From contig NZ_LHVK01000005.1 of the NCBI RefSeq assembly GCF_001269905.1, forward strand, positions 264,407-328,406: a DNA stretch of 64,000 nt. Reading direction: 5' to 3'. Shown piece by piece: positions 13,209 through 23,599 of the stretch. A model generated the notes under the pieces. That model was given only the letters and a program-made list of their open reading frames with translations, did no database searches and was not told where the DNA came from. Positions within the stretch are counted from its first letter, which is position 1, and each line of letters begins with the position of its first letter. Both the position numbers and the translations under genes were made by a program. This DNA is from Pseudomonas corrugata. Its GTDB lineage: Bacteria > Pseudomonadota > Gammaproteobacteria > Pseudomonadales > Pseudomonadaceae.

Positions 13209-16055
13209 ATGGATAAGACCTACCAGCCGCACGCCATTGAAACTTCCTGGTACAACACCTGGGAGTCCGAGAATTATTTCGCTCCGCAAGGCGCGGGCGA
13301 TTCCTACACCATCATGATCCCGCCGCCGAACGTCACCGGCAGCCTGCACATGGGCCACGGCTTCAATAATGCGATCATGGACGCCCTGATCCGCTTCCGA
13401 CGCATGCAGGGTCGCAACACCTTGTGGCAGCCGGGCACCGACCACGCCGGTATCGCCACTCAAATGCTGGTGGAACGCCGCCTCGAAGCCCAGGGCCAGA
13501 ATCGCCACGACCTGGGCCGCGAGAAATTTCTCGAAAAAGTCTGGGAATGGAAAGACGAGTCCGGTGGCAACATCAGCCGTCAGATCCGTCGCCTCGGCTC
13601 GTCCGTGGACTGGAGCCGCGAGCGCTTCACCATGGACGATGGCCTCTCGGAAGCGGTGAAGGAAGCCTTCGTGCGTCTGCATGAAGACGGCCTGATCTAC
13701 CGCGGCAAGCGCCTGGTCAACTGGGACACCAAGCTGCACACCGCCATTTCCGACCTCGAAGTGGAAAACCATGACGAGAAAGGTTTCCTGTGGAACCTGA
13801 AGTACCCGTTGGCCGACGGCGCCAAGACCGCCGAAGGCAAGGGCTACCTGATCGTCGCCACCACCCGGCCGGAAACAATGCTGGGCGACTCGGCCGTGGC
13901 GGTGAACCCGAACGACGAGCGCTACAAGGCCCTGATCGGCAAGTTCGTGGAATTGCCCCTTGTCGGTCGCCGCATTCCTATCATCGGTGACGATTATTGC
14001 GACCCCGAATTCGGCACCGGCTGCGTGAAAATCACCCCGGCCCACGATTTCAATGACTACGAAGTCGGCAAACGCCACAACCTGCCGCTGCTGAACATTT
14101 TCGACAAGAATGCCAATGTCCTGTCGGCAGCCCAGGTGTTCAACCTCGACGGCACCCTGAACGACAGTATCGACGGCCAGATTCCCGCCGAATACGCCGG
14201 TCTCGACCGCTTCGAGGCGCGCAAGCAGATCGTTGCCGCGTTCGACGCCGCCGGCCTGCTGGTCAGCGTCGACGATCACGCCCTGAAAGTACCGAAAGGC
14301 GACCGCTCCGGCACCGTCATCGAGCCGTGGCTGACCGACCAATGGTACGTTTCCACCAAGCCGCTGGCCGAGCCGGCGATTGCCGCCGTAGAAGACGGCC
14401 GCATCCAGTTCGTGCCCAAGCAATACGAGAACATGTACTTTTCGTGGATGCGCGACATCCAGGACTGGTGCATCAGCCGCCAGTTGTGGTGGGGCCATCG
14501 CATTCCAGCCTGGTACGACGAATCGGGCAAGGTCTACGTCGGTCGCGACGAGGCCGAAGTCCGCGCCAAGCACAACCTCGGCCCCGACGTTGCGCTGCAG
14601 CAGGACAACGACGTACTCGACACCTGGTTCAGCTCGGGCCTGTGGACCTTCTCGACCCTCGGCTGGCCGCAACAGACCGAGTTCCTGAAGAAATTCCACT
14701 CCACCGACGTGCTGGTCACCGGTTTCGACATCATTTTCTTCTGGGTCGCCCGGATGATCATGCTGACCATGCACTTGATCAAGAACCCCGACGGCACGCC
14801 GCAGGTTCCGTTCAAGACCGTCTACGTCCACGGCCTGGTACGCGATGGCCAGGGCCAGAAGATGTCCAAGTCCAAGGGCAACGTCCTTGACCCGCTGGAC
14901 ATCATCGACGGCATCGATCTGGAAACCCTGGTGCAGAAACGCACCTCCGGGCTGATGCAGCCAAAACTGGCGAAGAAGATCGAGAAAGCCACCCGCGAAG
15001 AATTCGCCGATGGCATCGCCAGCTACGGCACCGACGCCCTGCGCTTCACCTTCTGCTCGCTGGCGTCCACCGGTCGCGACATCAAGTTCGACATGGGCCG
15101 CGTCGAAGGCTACCGCAACTTCTGCAACAAGATCTGGAACGCAGCTCGCTATGTGCTGGACAAGGGTGAAGACTGCGGCCAGAACGGCGAAGCCTTTGAG
15201 CTGACCCTGGCGGACCGCTGGATCATTTCGCAGCTGCAACGCACCGAGGCAGAAGTGACCCGCCAACTGGACCAATTCCGCTTCGACCTGGCCGCGCAAG
15301 CCTTGTACGAGTTCATCTGGAACCAGTATTGCGACTGGTACCTGGAGCTGTCCAAGCCAGTGCTGTGGGACGACAACGCACCGGTCGAACGCCAGCGCGG
15401 CACCCGTCGGACCCTGGTCCGGGTATTGGAAGTGGCCCTGCGCCTGGCGCACCCGTTCATGCCATTCATCACCGAGGAAATCTGGCAGCGCATCGCCCCG
15501 CTGGCAGGCGCCCAAGGCAAGACGATCATGCTGCAGCCGTGGCCGGTGGCCAACGAAAGCCGCATCGATCCGGCGGCCGAAGACGACATCGAATGGCTCA
15601 AGACCTTCATGCTCGGCCTGCGCAACATCCGCGCCGAGATGAACATCGGCCCGGGCAAGCCGCTGACCCTGTTCCTGAAGAACGCCAACGCCGAAGATCT
15701 GCGCCGCCTCAACGAAAACGAAGCGCTACTCAAGAAACTGGCGAAGCTTGAATCAGTGACGATCCTGGCTGCCGGCGAAGAAGCGCCGCTGTCCGCTACC
15801 GCCCTGGTTGGCGAGATGGAAGTACTGGTGCCGATGGCCGGCCTGATCGACAAGGCAGCCGAGCTGGCGCGCCTGGACAAGGAAATCCTGCGTCTCAAAG
15901 GCGAAGTGCAGCGAGTGGGTGGCAAGCTGTCCAATGCCGGTTTCGTCGACAAGGCTCCGGCCGAGGTCATCGAGAAGGAACGGGCCAAACTGGCCGAGGC
16001 GGAACAGGCCTTGGGCAAACTGGCCGAACAGCATGCGCGGATTGCCAGTCTGTAA
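13209..16055 (+). CDS. valS: valyl-tRNA synthetase
   Basis: Class I aminoacyl-tRNA synthetase charging tRNA-Val with an editing domain. The 948-residue protein shows the HIGH-type motif GSLHMGHGF near residue 44, the CP1 editing domain (about 190-350), the KMSKS motif (QKMSKSKGN near 555), the anticodon-binding domain, and the ValS-specific C-terminal coiled coil (about 880-948, rich in Lys, Glu, Ala and Leu). It is monocistronic, ending at a strong terminator at 16071. Confidence 0.97.
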   Translation: MDKTYQPHAIETSWYNTWESENYFAPQGAGDSYTIMIPPPNVTGSLHMGHGFNNAIMDALIRFRRMQGRNTLWQPGTDHAGIATQMLVERRLEAQGQNRHDLGREKFLEKVWEWKDESGGNISRQIRRLGSSVDWSRERFTMDDGLSEAVKEAFVRLHEDGLIYRGKRLVNWDTKLHTAISDLEVENHDEKGFLWNLKYPLADGAKTAEGKGYLIVATTRPETMLGDSAVAVNPNDERYKALIGKFVELPLVGRRIPIIGDDYCDPEFGTGCVKITPAHDFNDYEVGKRHNLPLLNIFDKNANVLSAAQVFNLDGTLNDSIDGQIPAEYAGLDRFEARKQIVAAFDAAGLLVSVDDHALKVPKGDRSGTVIEPWLTDQWYVSTKPLAEPAIAAVEDGRIQFVPKQYENMYFSWMRDIQDWCISRQLWWGHRIPAWYDESGKVYVGRDEAEVRAKHNLGPDVALQQDNDVLDTWFSSGLWTFSTLGWPQQTEFLKKFHSTDVLVTGFDIIFFWVARMIMLTMHLIKNPDGTPQVPFKTVYVHGLVRDGQGQKMSKSKGNVLDPLDIIDGIDLETLVQKRTSGLMQPKLAKKIEKATREEFADGIASYGTDALRFTFCSLASTGRDIKFDMGRVEGYRNFCNKIWNAARYVLDKGEDCGQNGEAFELTLADRWIISQLQRTEAEVTRQLDQFRFDLAAQALYEFIWNQYCDWYLELSKPVLWDDNAPVERQRGTRRTLVRVLEVALRLAHPFMPFITEEIWQRIAPLAGAQGKTIMLQPWPVANESRIDPAAEDDIEWLKTFMLGLRNIRAEMNIGPGKPLTLFLKNANAEDLRRLNENEALLKKLAKLESVTILAAGEEAPLSATALVGEMEVLVPMAGLIDKAAELARLDKEILRLKGEVQRVGGKLSNAGFVDKAPAEVIEKERAKLAEAEQALGKLAEQHARIASL

Positions 16056-16070
16056 CGGCATATCGCAATG

Positions 16071-16103
16071 AAAAAGGGAGGCCCGCAACGGCCTCCCTTT
16101 TTC
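16071..16103 (+). terminator. valS: rho-independent terminator after valS
   Basis: AAAAAGGGAGGC, a short loop, then GCCTCCCTTTTT: a 12-bp stem with A and T tracts on both sides, 15 nt after the valS stop. Confidence 0.9.
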
Positions 16104-16213
16104 ATGCCCACTCCCAAGCCCGCTCCCACATTTAATCGGCGCAAGCCTCAAGACGGTGCGGGATGTGGGACAATACCCGCCACTTTTTGAGCCACCCCCG
16201 AATCGACCCGCCC

Positions 16214-17239
16214 ATGACCGCGCCTCGCACCCCCAGACCCGCACGCCAGAAGCCCAAACCAGCCGCCGAAACCAAGGCCGTAGCGCCGCGAGAGAAAGCC
16301 AGCCTGCACCCGCGCAATCGCCACCAGGGCCGTTACGACTTCCCGGCATTGATCAAGAGCACGCCGGAGCTGGCCAGGTTCGTGATCATCAACCCCTATG
16401 GCAAGGAAAGCATCGACTTCGCCAGCCCTGAAGCTGTACGGGTGTTCAACCGGGCGCTGCTCAAATCCTTCTACGGCATTGCCCACTGGGACATCCCGGC
16501 CGACTACCTGTGTCCGCCGGTACCGGGTCGCGCGGACTATGTGCACTTCCTCGCCGACCTGCTCGCCAGCCATAACGAAGGGGAAATCCCTCGGGGGGCA
16601 GCGGTGAAGGTGCTGGACGTCGGCACCGGCGCCAACTGCGTATATCCGTTGATCGGCTACAGCGACTACCGCTGGCACTTCCTGGGTTCGGAGATCGACC
16701 CAACGGCTATCGCCTCGGCCAAGGCCATCGTCCAGGCGAACGGGTTGACGAAGGCTATCCAATTGCGCCAGCAAACCAATCGCAAGCAGATCCTGCTGGG
16801 CCTTCTCGATGACGCCGAGCAGTTCGACCTGACGATGTGTAATCCGCCGTTCCACGCCTCCCTGGAGGAGGCCACCCGCGGCAGTCAGCGTAAATGGCGC
16901 GCCCTGGGCAAGGCTGATCCGAAGCGCAAGTTGCCGGTCCTGAATTTTGGCGGTCAGGCCGCCGAACTTTGGTGCGAGGGTGGAGAAGTCCGCTTCGTAA
17001 CCCAAATGATTGGTGAAAGCGCGCAGTTGGCCCGGCAGGTCCTGTGGTTCAGCACCCTGGTGTCGAAGGTCTCGAACCTGCCGCCGATTCAAGCCGCACT
17101 GAAAAAGGCCGGCGCGATGCACAGCCAGGTGGTGGAGATGTCCCAGGGACAAAAGCAGAGCCGCTTCGTGGCCTGGACCTTCCACACGGAGGCACAACAG
17201 CAGGCCTGGCGTCAGGCGCGATGGATTCGCAAGGACTGA
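16214..17239 (+). CDS. rlmF: 23S rRNA (adenine1618-N6)-methyltransferase
   Basis: Methylates N6 of A1618 in 23S rRNA using S-adenosylmethionine. The 341-residue protein has a basic N-terminal tail (about residues 1-40), the SAM motif [15 protein letters not shown], and the N6-adenine methyltransferase motif [14 protein letters not shown] 16214 (MTAPRTPRP) is chosen; an in-frame ATG at 16163 would add a 17-residue extension. It ends convergently with the HU gene at a shared terminator. Confidence 0.93.
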   Translation: MTAPRTPRPARQKPKPAAETKAVAPREKASLHPRNRHQGRYDFPALIKSTPELARFVIINPYGKESIDFASPEAVRVFNRALLKSFYGIAHWDIPADYLCPPVPGRADYVHFLADLLASHNEGEIPRGAAVKVLDVGTGANCVYPLIGYSDYRWHFLGSEIDPTAIASAKAIVQANGLTKAIQLRQQTNRKQILLGLLDDAEQFDLTMCNPPFHASLEEATRGSQRKWRALGKADPKRKLPVLNFGGQAAELWCEGGEVRFVTQMIGESAQLARQVLWFSTLVSKVSNLPPIQAALKKAGAMHSQVVEMSQGQKQSRFVAWTFHTEAQQQAWRQARWIRKD

Positions 17240-17277
17240 ATGGGCTGCATTGCGCCGTCCCTCTTATTCAAGACAAC

Positions 17278-17317
17278 AAAAAACCGTGCCCGGACTGCTC
17301 CGCCGCACGGTTTTTTT
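17278..17317. terminator. bidirectional terminator between rlmF and the HU gene
   Basis: AAAAAACCGTGC ... GCACGGTTTTTTT forms a stem with T tracts in both directions. It lies between the convergent rlmF (plus) and HU (minus) genes. Confidence 0.88.
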
Positions 17318-17325
17318 CAAGCGTC

Positions 17326-17610
17326 TTACTTGGCGTTGATCGAATCAACCAGGCCTTTGGCCGGAACCAGCTTGACGACTTTCTTTGCAGCGATTTCGAT
17401 GGCAGCGCCAGTCGAAGGGTTGCGGCCGGTACGGGCAGGACGCTCGGTGACTTTCAGCTTGCCGATACCTGGCAAGGTGATTTCGCCGCCGCTTTCCAGC
17501 TGGTCGGCAACGATTTGGCCCAACTGGTCCAGAGCGTTACGCGCGGTGGTTTTCGGCGCGTCGATGGCTTCAGCGATGTCAGCGATCAGTTGGTCTTTGG
17601 TAAGAGCCAT
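17326..17610 (-). CDS. HU family DNA-binding protein
   Basis: Histone-like nucleoid protein that bends DNA as a dimer. The 94-residue product has the HU fold signature GEITLPGIGKLKVTERPARTGRNP, with the beta-ribbon arm and its Arg-Asn-Pro tip. ATG 17610 is preceded by AAGGAA; the longer frame to 17772 lacks this support and does not fit the family length. Pseudomonads carry several HU genes. The neighbours rlmF and ndpA suggest the hupN type, but I did not confirm the paralogue. Confidence 0.93.
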   Translation of the reverse strand: MALTKDQLIADIAEAIDAPKTTARNALDQLGQIVADQLESGGEITLPGIGKLKVTERPARTGRNPSTGAAIEIAAKKVVKLVPAKGLVDSINAK

Positions 17611-18006
17611 GTAGTGTTCCTTCCCTATCAAATTCATATGGATTGCAGAGTGCAGTGTCAGCCATCGAGCCCGATCTCTTCGGACCGGACACCCTCGGTC
17701 ATCACCACGACGGGTCGGGGTAATAGATGCCGAAATCCGGGTTTGGTTCGACCTGACAAATGCTGAATGCATGCTTAACGCAGTGCCTTCGCGTAAGACC
17801 GGGCAAAACTAGCACAACGCCTGTGAAATATCCGCCCTTAGCTACCCATTTGGTCAGCTTTATTGCGCTAATTCGGTAAAAAAATGCATATGGGCCGTCG
17901 GACGGCTCCGAAATCCCCTTCGCAGCGCTCCAAAACCAGTGATTGCGGTACACTGGGCGCTTTTCGGGGGAGCGTGCCCTCCTCTCTTTCATCAGCCGAG
18001 AAGCCC
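17611..18006. other. divergent intergenic region, HU gene / ndpA
   Basis: A 396-nt region between divergently transcribed nucleoid-protein genes; it must hold both promoters. It is locally AT-rich near 17815-17890. I saw no RNA gene or REP element in it and could not assign promoter hexamers securely. Confidence 0.5.
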
Positions 18007-19011
18007 ATGCCGATCCGTCATTGCATCGTCCACCTGATCGACAAAAAACCCGACGGCACCCCTGCTGTGCTCCATGCCCGGGACTCCGAACTGGCAGAGT
18101 CCACGGCCATCGAAAACATGCTTGCCGATCTCAACGAGAGCTACAACGCCAAACAAGGCAAGGCCTGGGGGTTCTTTCATGCCGAGTCCGGGGCACATCC
18201 GTTCAGCGGCTGGCTGAAGGAATACCTGGACGGCGGCAAGGATTTCACCGCATTCAGTCGCGTGGCAGTGGAACACCTGCAAAAGCTGATGGAAGAGTCC
18301 AACCTCTCGGTGGGCGGCCATGTGCTGTTCGCCCATTATCAACAGGGCATGACCGACTACCTGGCCATCGCCCTGCTGCACCACAGCGAAGGCGTGGCGG
18401 TCACCGATGAGCTGGACGTCACCCCGTCCCGGCACCTGGACCTGGGCCAGTTGCACCTGGCGGCACGGATAAATGTGTCGGAATGGCAGAACAACAAGCA
18501 GTCCAGGCAATATATTTCCTTCATCAAGGGCAAGAACGGCAAGAAGGTCTCGGAGTATTTCCGCGACTTCATCGGCTGCCAGGAAGGCGTCGACGGCCCC
18601 GGCGAAACCCGCACGCTGCTCAAGGCCTTCAGCGACTTCGTCGAAAGCGAAGACCTGCCGGAAGACGATGCCCGGGAAAAGACCAAGACCCTGGTCGATT
18701 ACGCCAGCAGCCAGGCGAAGCTCGGCGAACCCATGGGCCTGGAAGAACTGTCCGAACTGATCGACGAAGACCGCCCGAAAGCCTTCTATGATCACATCCG
18801 CAACAAGGACTATGGCCTGTCGCCGGAAATCCCGGCTGATAAACGCACCCTCAACCAGTTCCGCCGCTTCACCGGCCGGGCGGAAGGTTTGTCCATCAGC
18901 TTCGAAGCGCACCTGCTGGGTTCCAAGATCGAATATGACGAAGAAGCCGGTACGTTGATCATCAAGGGATTGCCGACGTCTCTGACTGACCAGCTCAAGC
19001 GGCGCAATTGA
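18007..19011 (+). CDS. ndpA: nucleoid-associated protein NdpA/YejK
   Basis: 37-kDa nucleoid-associated protein of the YejK family, which binds the chromosome and topoisomerases. The 334-residue product begins [17 protein letters not shown], the family N-terminus, and continues with [25 protein letters not shown]. The open frame extends to 17884, but ATG 18007 matches the family. The TGA shares its A with the ATG of the following glutaredoxin gene, so the two are translationally coupled. Confidence 0.93.
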   Translation: MPIRHCIVHLIDKKPDGTPAVLHARDSELAESTAIENMLADLNESYNAKQGKAWGFFHAESGAHPFSGWLKEYLDGGKDFTAFSRVAVEHLQKLMEESNLSVGGHVLFAHYQQGMTDYLAIALLHHSEGVAVTDELDVTPSRHLDLGQLHLAARINVSEWQNNKQSRQYISFIKGKNGKKVSEYFRDFIGCQEGVDGPGETRTLLKAFSDFVESEDLPEDDAREKTKTLVDYASSQAKLGEPMGLEELSELIDEDRPKAFYDHIRNKDYGLSPEIPADKRTLNQFRRFTGRAEGLSISFEAHLLGSKIEYDEEAGTLIIKGLPTSLTDQLKRRN

Positions 19012-19367
19012 TGCTCGGCGGGGTCCTGAGGAAGTTCCTGCTGATTTTGCTGGTGGTGGTGGCGTACCAGAACTGGGGCAAGATCGAGCGGCTGTTCAAC
19101 CCATCGCAAATGGTCTCGCAGCAGATCCGCAGCCATGCCCGCGTTACGCTGTATGCCACCGACTGGTGCGGCTACTGCAAGGCAACGCGACGGTTCCTGG
19201 ATGAGAAAGGCGTACCGTATCGCGAGTTCGATATCGAGAAAGACCCCGAAGCGCGCAAGGCCTATGAGGCGCTGGGTGGTCGGGGAATTCCGATCCTGGA
19301 CGTGAATGGCACGTTGATTCGCGGGTATGAGCCCGAGACTATCCTCAAGGCCTTATCTGCGACATAG
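19011..19367 (+). CDS. membrane-anchored glutaredoxin-like protein
   Basis: A 118-residue protein with one N-terminal hydrophobic segment (about residues 5-19), then a glutaredoxin domain (about 42-118) with the redox motif CGYC in DWCGYCKATR, the cis-proline loop GGRGIPIL, and FDIEKDPEA. It would reduce disulfides or glutathione adducts near the inner membrane; topology is not determined by the sequence. The start codon overlaps the ndpA stop. The reading is confident for the fold, less so for the substrate. Confidence 0.88.
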   Translation: MLGGVLRKFLLILLVVVAYQNWGKIERLFNPSQMVSQQIRSHARVTLYATDWCGYCKATRRFLDEKGVPYREFDIEKDPEARKAYEALGGRGIPILDVNGTLIRGYEPETILKALSAT

Positions 19368-19390
19368 CTCTCTGCGAATCTGTCGGCCCC

Positions 19391-19550
19391 AATCGCGAGT
19401 ACGCTCGCTCCCACACCGGATCGGCGATGAATATAAATCCTGTGATCGCCACAAACTGACTGTGGGAGCGGGCTTGCCCGCGAAGGCGTCGGTACATTCG
19501 GTATCGACATAGGCTGATACACCGCTTTCGCGAGCAAGCCCGCTCCCACC
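19391..19550. repeat. REP cluster between glutaredoxin and GST genes
   Basis: A single REP half (CGCGAGTACGCTCGCTCCCAC) is followed by a full REPIN: TGTGGGAGCGGGCTTGCCCG... at 19461 mirrored by ...GAGCAAGCCCGCTCCCACC ending at 19550. It fills the convergent gap. Confidence 0.82.
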
Positions 19551-19563
19551 GGTTATGGGTTGC

Positions 19564-20499
19564 CTAGCAGGCCTCTATCCGAAATCCGAACCGCGGAAAG
19601 TGCACATGCACCACACCGCCGCGTTCGTCCTCACGGCGCAGGATCAATTCTTCGCGCCCGGCAAACAGCAACTCCCCCGCCACCGGATCAACGCCATAGT
19701 CAGTCGCGGCGACGCTCACCTGCTGCTCTTTTGCAAACCCGCTCGACTCATCGAATGGCTCATCCGGCAACGCAGCCGGCGTAGCGTTGCGGGCCGCTTC
19801 CAAGGCCTCTTCGGAACTCATCGCGCTCGATGCACCATGGCCGAAAGCCAACACCCGCGCCAGCCAGGCCGAGACGGCCGGATACGCGTCCACCAGTGGC
19901 GAAGTCACCGGCGTGCCCTTGAGAAACCATAGTGGGTGAGCCATGGCGAAGTCGGCAATCGACGGTTCCCCCAACAGGAAGTCGCCATCTTCGCGCTGCA
20001 ACTGCTGCTCAAGGCGCGCCATGATTGTCGGCCACTGATGCCTGGCCTGCTCGGCAGCCAAACGCGTGGCGGCGCCGCCACTGAACAGCCCGGCGCGGTC
20101 GGCAATGAATGCTTTGATCGCCTCAGGCGACAACTTGGCGAAACGCACGGCCATCGACTCTGGCTGGAACACCAGGCTCACCCCATGCTGGAATACCACC
20201 GAATCGGCCCAGGCCGCAAAGGATGCAGCGATCATTTCCCGACCTTCGGGAAACAGCGTCGGCGTGGCCTTTTCCTGCTCCAGCCGCCGAGCAATCAGGG
20301 CCGTGTCGCAGTAGATGTCCGCGCCGATCTGCAACACCGGCGTCTTACGGTAGCCGCCCGTCAACGCCGTCAGGTCGGGCTTGGGCATCATCGGCGGGAT
20401 GTGGACCGAGCGCCAGGACAAGCCTTTGAAACCCAGCAAGAGGCGGGCTTTTTCGGCGAAGGGAGACGTCGGGTAATGATGAAGGATCAGCTCTGACAT
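19564..20499 (-). CDS. glutathione S-transferase family protein
   Basis: A 311-residue protein. The N-terminal thioredoxin-like GST domain (about 1-80: ILHHYPTSPFAEKARLLLGF, then KTPVLQIGADIYCDTALI) is followed by a helical C-terminal GST domain to about 205. An additional C-terminal extension of roughly 95 residues (about 215-311) ends in a beta-rich segment, so the protein is longer than typical bacterial GSTs of about 200-220. ATG 20499 (MSELILHHY) is used. The substrate is unknown. Confidence 0.85.
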   Translation of the reverse strand: MSELILHHYPTSPFAEKARLLLGFKGLSWRSVHIPPMMPKPDLTALTGGYRKTPVLQIGADIYCDTALIARRLEQEKATPTLFPEGREMIAASFAAWADSVVFQHGVSLVFQPESMAVRFAKLSPEAIKAFIADRAGLFSGGAATRLAAEQARHQWPTIMARLEQQLQREDGDFLLGEPSIADFAMAHPLWFLKGTPVTSPLVDAYPAVSAWLARVLAFGHGASSAMSSEEALEAARNATPAALPDEPFDESSGFAKEQQVSVAATDYGVDPVAGELLFAGREELILRREDERGGVVHVHFPRFGFRIEAC

Positions 20500-20578
20500 G
20501 AGATTTGCCAATGCAGGGAGGAAGTGCGCAAGCTTAGCGCGCCATGGACGTACGGCCTACCCACCTGATGAGGGCTCA

Positions 20579-20902
20579 TCAGTGTGATGGATGATGCGGC
20601 GCCCCACTCGCCACCAGACATTCCTTGGCGCTTTTGCGCAGCTTTTTGATCAACCGCTCCTGGCGCAAGGCCTCGCCCTTGTCACGGCAGGCCTCGGTAT
20701 AGACCAGTGCCACCGCCGGGCTGGAAAGAAAGAAACGTGCGCCCTTGCCACTCTGGTGCTTGGCGAAACGGCGCACCGGATCATCGCTGATGCCACAGTA
20801 CAACGCGCCGTTGGCGGCCCGCACCAGGTAGACGAACCAGGGCTTGCCCGGCTCGGTTGCAACCTCCGCAGGCAGGTCGGCAGTGTTGTTGGCAGTCGTC
20901 AC
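20579..20902 (-). CDS. GIY-YIG domain protein, YhbQ-like
   Basis: A 107-residue protein with the GIY-YIG nuclease core: [19 protein letters not shown], in which the GIY and YIG positions read VYL and YCG, then the Arg in [17 protein letters not shown] and the downstream Glu region. Small solo GIY-YIG proteins of this UPF0213 family are presumed DNA-processing nucleases of unknown role. The first 20 residues look disordered. It lies 39 nt after the SnoaL-like gene on the same strand. Confidence 0.85.
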   Translation of the reverse strand: MTTANNTADLPAEVATEPGKPWFVYLVRAANGALYCGISDDPVRRFAKHQSGKGARFFLSSPAVALVYTEACRDKGEALRQERLIKKLRKSAKECLVASGAPHHPSH

Positions 20903-20941
20903 GAAATGTTCAACAGAAATGGGAATCAGGTCGCGATCTTA

Positions 20942-21412
20942 TCAGCGACTGCCCTGAAACGCCCGAAGCCCTTTGAGCGCCTGAGCCCTGACCGCATTGC
21001 GCACCAGCGGCGTCCAGCCCAGCAGCAGGCCCTTGGTCCCCAAGGCCTGACGAGACCAGCGCCACAGATCGAAGCTGTCGTGATGCTCGCAGATCTTGCC
21101 ATCGCGAAACACGAAGCGAGCCTGGATGTCATTGACCACAACGTTGCCAGTCTGGCTGAACAGGTAAGTCGCCACCCAATGCGCGCCACCGGAACGCTCA
21201 TCGCTGCGCACGTTATCGAAGGTCAGGGAGAAGTCCTTGGCGCGGGTGGTGAGCATGCGCCACATATCACCGGCATCACGCCCGCGCAGCTCGCCAAACG
21301 CCGGGTCGCTGAAAACCACGTCGTCGGTGTAGCAGGCGCTCATGGCTTCGGCATCCAGGCGCTGGAAAGCCTGGTAGAACCGGTTGATCAGGGCGTTGTG
21401 GGCATCACTCAT
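20942..21412 (-). CDS. SnoaL-like / NTF2-fold family protein
   Basis: A 156-residue protein with the NTF2 cone fold: N-terminal helix NALINRFYQAFQRLDAEAMSACY, then VVFSDPAFGELRG and alternating strands ending with FVFRDGKICEHHDSFDLWRW. Members include polyketide cyclases, isomerases and uncharacterised proteins, so no activity can be assigned. It is probably cotranscribed with the GIY-YIG gene downstream. Confidence 0.8.
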   Translation of the reverse strand: MSDAHNALINRFYQAFQRLDAEAMSACYTDDVVFSDPAFGELRGRDAGDMWRMLTTRAKDFSLTFDNVRSDERSGGAHWVATYLFSQTGNVVVNDIQARFVFRDGKICEHHDSFDLWRWSRQALGTKGLLLGWTPLVRNAVRAQALKGLRAFQGSR

Positions 21413-21500
21413 GGGCGGACTCCGAAAAGCGTTTCAATAGACTCGCCACAATAATCCGCCACTGTCGAGAACACTATCGTCATTCGCCATGAAAATGACA

Positions 21501-22805
21501 TCAGCGAAGGTTGGTGATTTTCTCGCTGCGGACCCCGACGTACAACGCCCGGCCGGCGCCGATACCAGCGATGATCGCGCCCAGACCGATCAAGCCGAAG
21601 ATCCAGCCCAGAGCTTGCCATCCGCCGGTCCAGTCATGCACCACACCCACTGCGAAAGGCCCCAGGGAGGCCAGGGTATAACCGAAGCCCTGGGCCATGC
21701 CGGAGAGGTTCGCGGCCACATGGGCGTCCCGTGAACGCAGCACGATCAGCGCGAGAGCCAGGCTGAACGTCGCCCCCTGCCCCAACCCCAGCAGGATCGC
21801 CCAACCCCACAAACCATCGAGGGGAGCATAGAGGCAACCGAACAGCCCACCGAGGGTCATGACCATGACGATCACGATGGCCGGGCGCTGATCCTTGCCG
21901 CGGGTCGCCAGCCAAGGCGCCGCCAGGGAGCTGATCAACTGCACGATGACCGAACCCGACAACACCAGGCCGGCCTGGGTCGGGGTCAAGCCACGGCCGA
22001 TGAGGATCGATGGCAGCCAACCGAACACGATGTAGGCCAGGGACGATTGCAACCCCATGTACAAGGTCACTTGCCAGGCCAGTGGATCGCGCAACAACCC
22101 GCGAACCCGATATGCCGCCTGGTGGACGCCTTGTTTCTGAGCGGTCTGCGGCAACCAGAACACGACAGCCAGCAAAGCCGGAACCGCCCAGAACCCAAGC
22201 CCCAGGGCCCAGCTATGGTTCAGCCGCTCGCTCAATGGCACCGTTGCACCGGCGGCCATTGCCGCGCCCAGGCACAAGGCCATGGTATAGACACCGGTCA
22301 TGGCACCGGCCTGCCGGGCGAAGTCACGCTTGACGATACCCGGCAACAGCACCCCGATCACACCGATGCTCGCACCGGCCAGGACACTGCCAGCGAACAG
22401 ACCAACCTGGCCGAACGAACTGCGCAGCACAATCCCGCCGGCAAGCGTCAGCAGGATCCCCAGCACCACGCGCTCGGCGCCGAAGCGCCGCGCCAGCACG
22501 GGCGCCAGTGGCGCGAACAGGCCAAGGCACAGCACCGGCAACGTGGTCAGCAAACCGGCCTGGGCGGCCGACAGGCCGAGGTTCGTCGAAACCTCGCCGA
22601 GCAGCGGCGCCATACTCGACAGCGCCGGACGCAGGTTCAATGCGACCAGGATCAACCCAAGCAGCAACAACCAGGGCCGGCACGGCAGCGGGTGGGCCTG
22701 CGGGGTCTGTTCGTCGTCGGCTTCAGCGTCGATCAGTAGTTCTTCGAGCTCGGCGGCGCGCTTTGGCGCTTGCGAGGATGGAGCGTCAAGCAGATCGCGG
22801 GACAT
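21501..22805 (-). CDS. MFS transporter, CynX/NimT-like
   Basis: A 434-residue integral membrane protein with about 12 hydrophobic helices after a cytoplasmic N-terminal tail of about 45 residues rich in acidic residues. Motifs include LNLRPALSSMAPLLGEV in the first helix and VLARRFGAERVVLG in the loop after helix 2, typical of the cyanate/nitroimidazole family of MFS exporters. The gene begins 15 nt after the GntR regulator on the same strand, so that regulator probably controls it. The substrate is unknown. Confidence 0.87.
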   Translation of the reverse strand: MSRDLLDAPSSQAPKRAAELEELLIDAEADDEQTPQAHPLPCRPWLLLLGLILVALNLRPALSSMAPLLGEVSTNLGLSAAQAGLLTTLPVLCLGLFAPLAPVLARRFGAERVVLGILLTLAGGIVLRSSFGQVGLFAGSVLAGASIGVIGVLLPGIVKRDFARQAGAMTGVYTMALCLGAAMAAGATVPLSERLNHSWALGLGFWAVPALLAVVFWLPQTAQKQGVHQAAYRVRGLLRDPLAWQVTLYMGLQSSLAYIVFGWLPSILIGRGLTPTQAGLVLSGSVIVQLISSLAAPWLATRGKDQRPAIVIVMVMTLGGLFGCLYAPLDGLWGWAILLGLGQGATFSLALALIVLRSRDAHVAANLSGMAQGFGYTLASLGPFAVGVVHDWTGGWQALGWIFGLIGLGAIIAGIGAGRALYVGVRSEKITNLR

Positions 22806-22819
22806 GGAAAAACTCGGAT

Positions 22820-23479
22820 TCAGGGTTCATTGATCAATTGTCGACAGAGGGCCTTGGCCCGCTGCGAATCTTGCTGCTCGACGGCTTCGAGAATTTCGGT
22901 ATGCAGGTCGAACACGTGTTGATGGCGCGGGGCGATGTTGAGGCTCTGGCGCAGTTGCGCAGCGATCACGCTGGAAAAGTAGCGATACAACTCACTGAGC
23001 GCCGGGTTGTGCGCGGCGTCTACCAGGCGGCGATGGAACACAAGGTCGCAGGCGATGTACTGCTCCAGGTCGCCGTGATAATGCGCGCCGCTGGCGCTTA
23101 GCGCCTGGTGCAAGGCCTGCAGGTCTTCGTCGGTACGCCGCATCGCCGCCAGGCCGATGGCCTCGACTTCCAGGATGTGCCGGGTTTCCCGAGCCTGTTC
23201 CAGCGAACAGCGGGACAACACCTTGAGGGTATCCAGTGGATCGACCAGCGCCCGTACATAGCTGCCGTCGCCCTGGCGGACCTCGATCAATCCGGAAAAT
23301 GCCAGTACGCGCATGGCCTCACGCACGGTATTGCGGCTGATCCCCAGCTCGGCCACCAGTTCCGGCTCGGTGGGCAGTCGCTGCCCCACCGGCCACTGGC
23401 CGTCGCTGATACGCCGACGCATCTGCTCAAGCGCCTGATCGACCAATGATCGACGGATTATTGGAGAAGTTTCTGTCAT
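22820..23479 (-). CDS. GntR/FadR-type transcriptional regulator
   Basis: A 219-residue regulator with an N-terminal winged helix (QALEQMRRRISDGQWPVGQRLPTEPELVAELGISRNTVREAMRVL, about residues 10-75) and a C-terminal FCD ligand-binding domain (about 95-215) containing the metal-site pattern D...H...H. ATG 23479 is used; an in-frame ATG at 23500 would add 7 residues. It forms an operon with the CynX-like transporter and has inverted repeats just upstream (23492-23532) suggesting autoregulation. Confidence 0.9.
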   Translation of the reverse strand: MTETSPIIRRSLVDQALEQMRRRISDGQWPVGQRLPTEPELVAELGISRNTVREAMRVLAFSGLIEVRQGDGSYVRALVDPLDTLKVLSRCSLEQARETRHILEVEAIGLAAMRRTDEDLQALHQALSASGAHYHGDLEQYIACDLVFHRRLVDAAHNPALSELYRYFSSVIAAQLRQSLNIAPRHQHVFDLHTEILEAVEQQDSQRAKALCRQLINEP

Positions 23480-23491
23480 TAGAAGCGCCCT

Positions 23492-23512
23492 TTCATCCAA
23501 TCATAGGATGAA
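23492..23512. promoter_or_regulatory. inverted repeat at the GntR gene start
   Basis: TTCATCC, 7 nt, GGATGAA: a perfect 7-bp dyad 13 nt upstream of the chosen gntR start. It is a candidate autoregulatory operator, from symmetry and position only. Confidence 0.4.
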
Positions 23513-23516
23513 TTTT

Positions 23517-23532
23517 CTGACATGTTAGTCAG
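23517..23532. promoter_or_regulatory. second inverted repeat upstream of the GntR gene
   Basis: CTGAC, ATGTTA, GTCAG: a 5-bp dyad in the gntR/mqsR divergent region. It resembles a FadR-type operator in size and symmetry, although it does not match the canonical TGGTnnnACCA form. Confidence 0.35.
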
Positions 23533-23599
23533 CTTCTTGTAGGACGGCAACCGCCTACGGTCAGTGGAGGGAAATGAAGAAAAATTTTTCGACTAGTCA

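Noticed and set aside
13095..15515. 806-codon frame antisense to valS
   Set aside because: Shadow of a certain valS gene caused by high GC in codon position 3; no family motifs.
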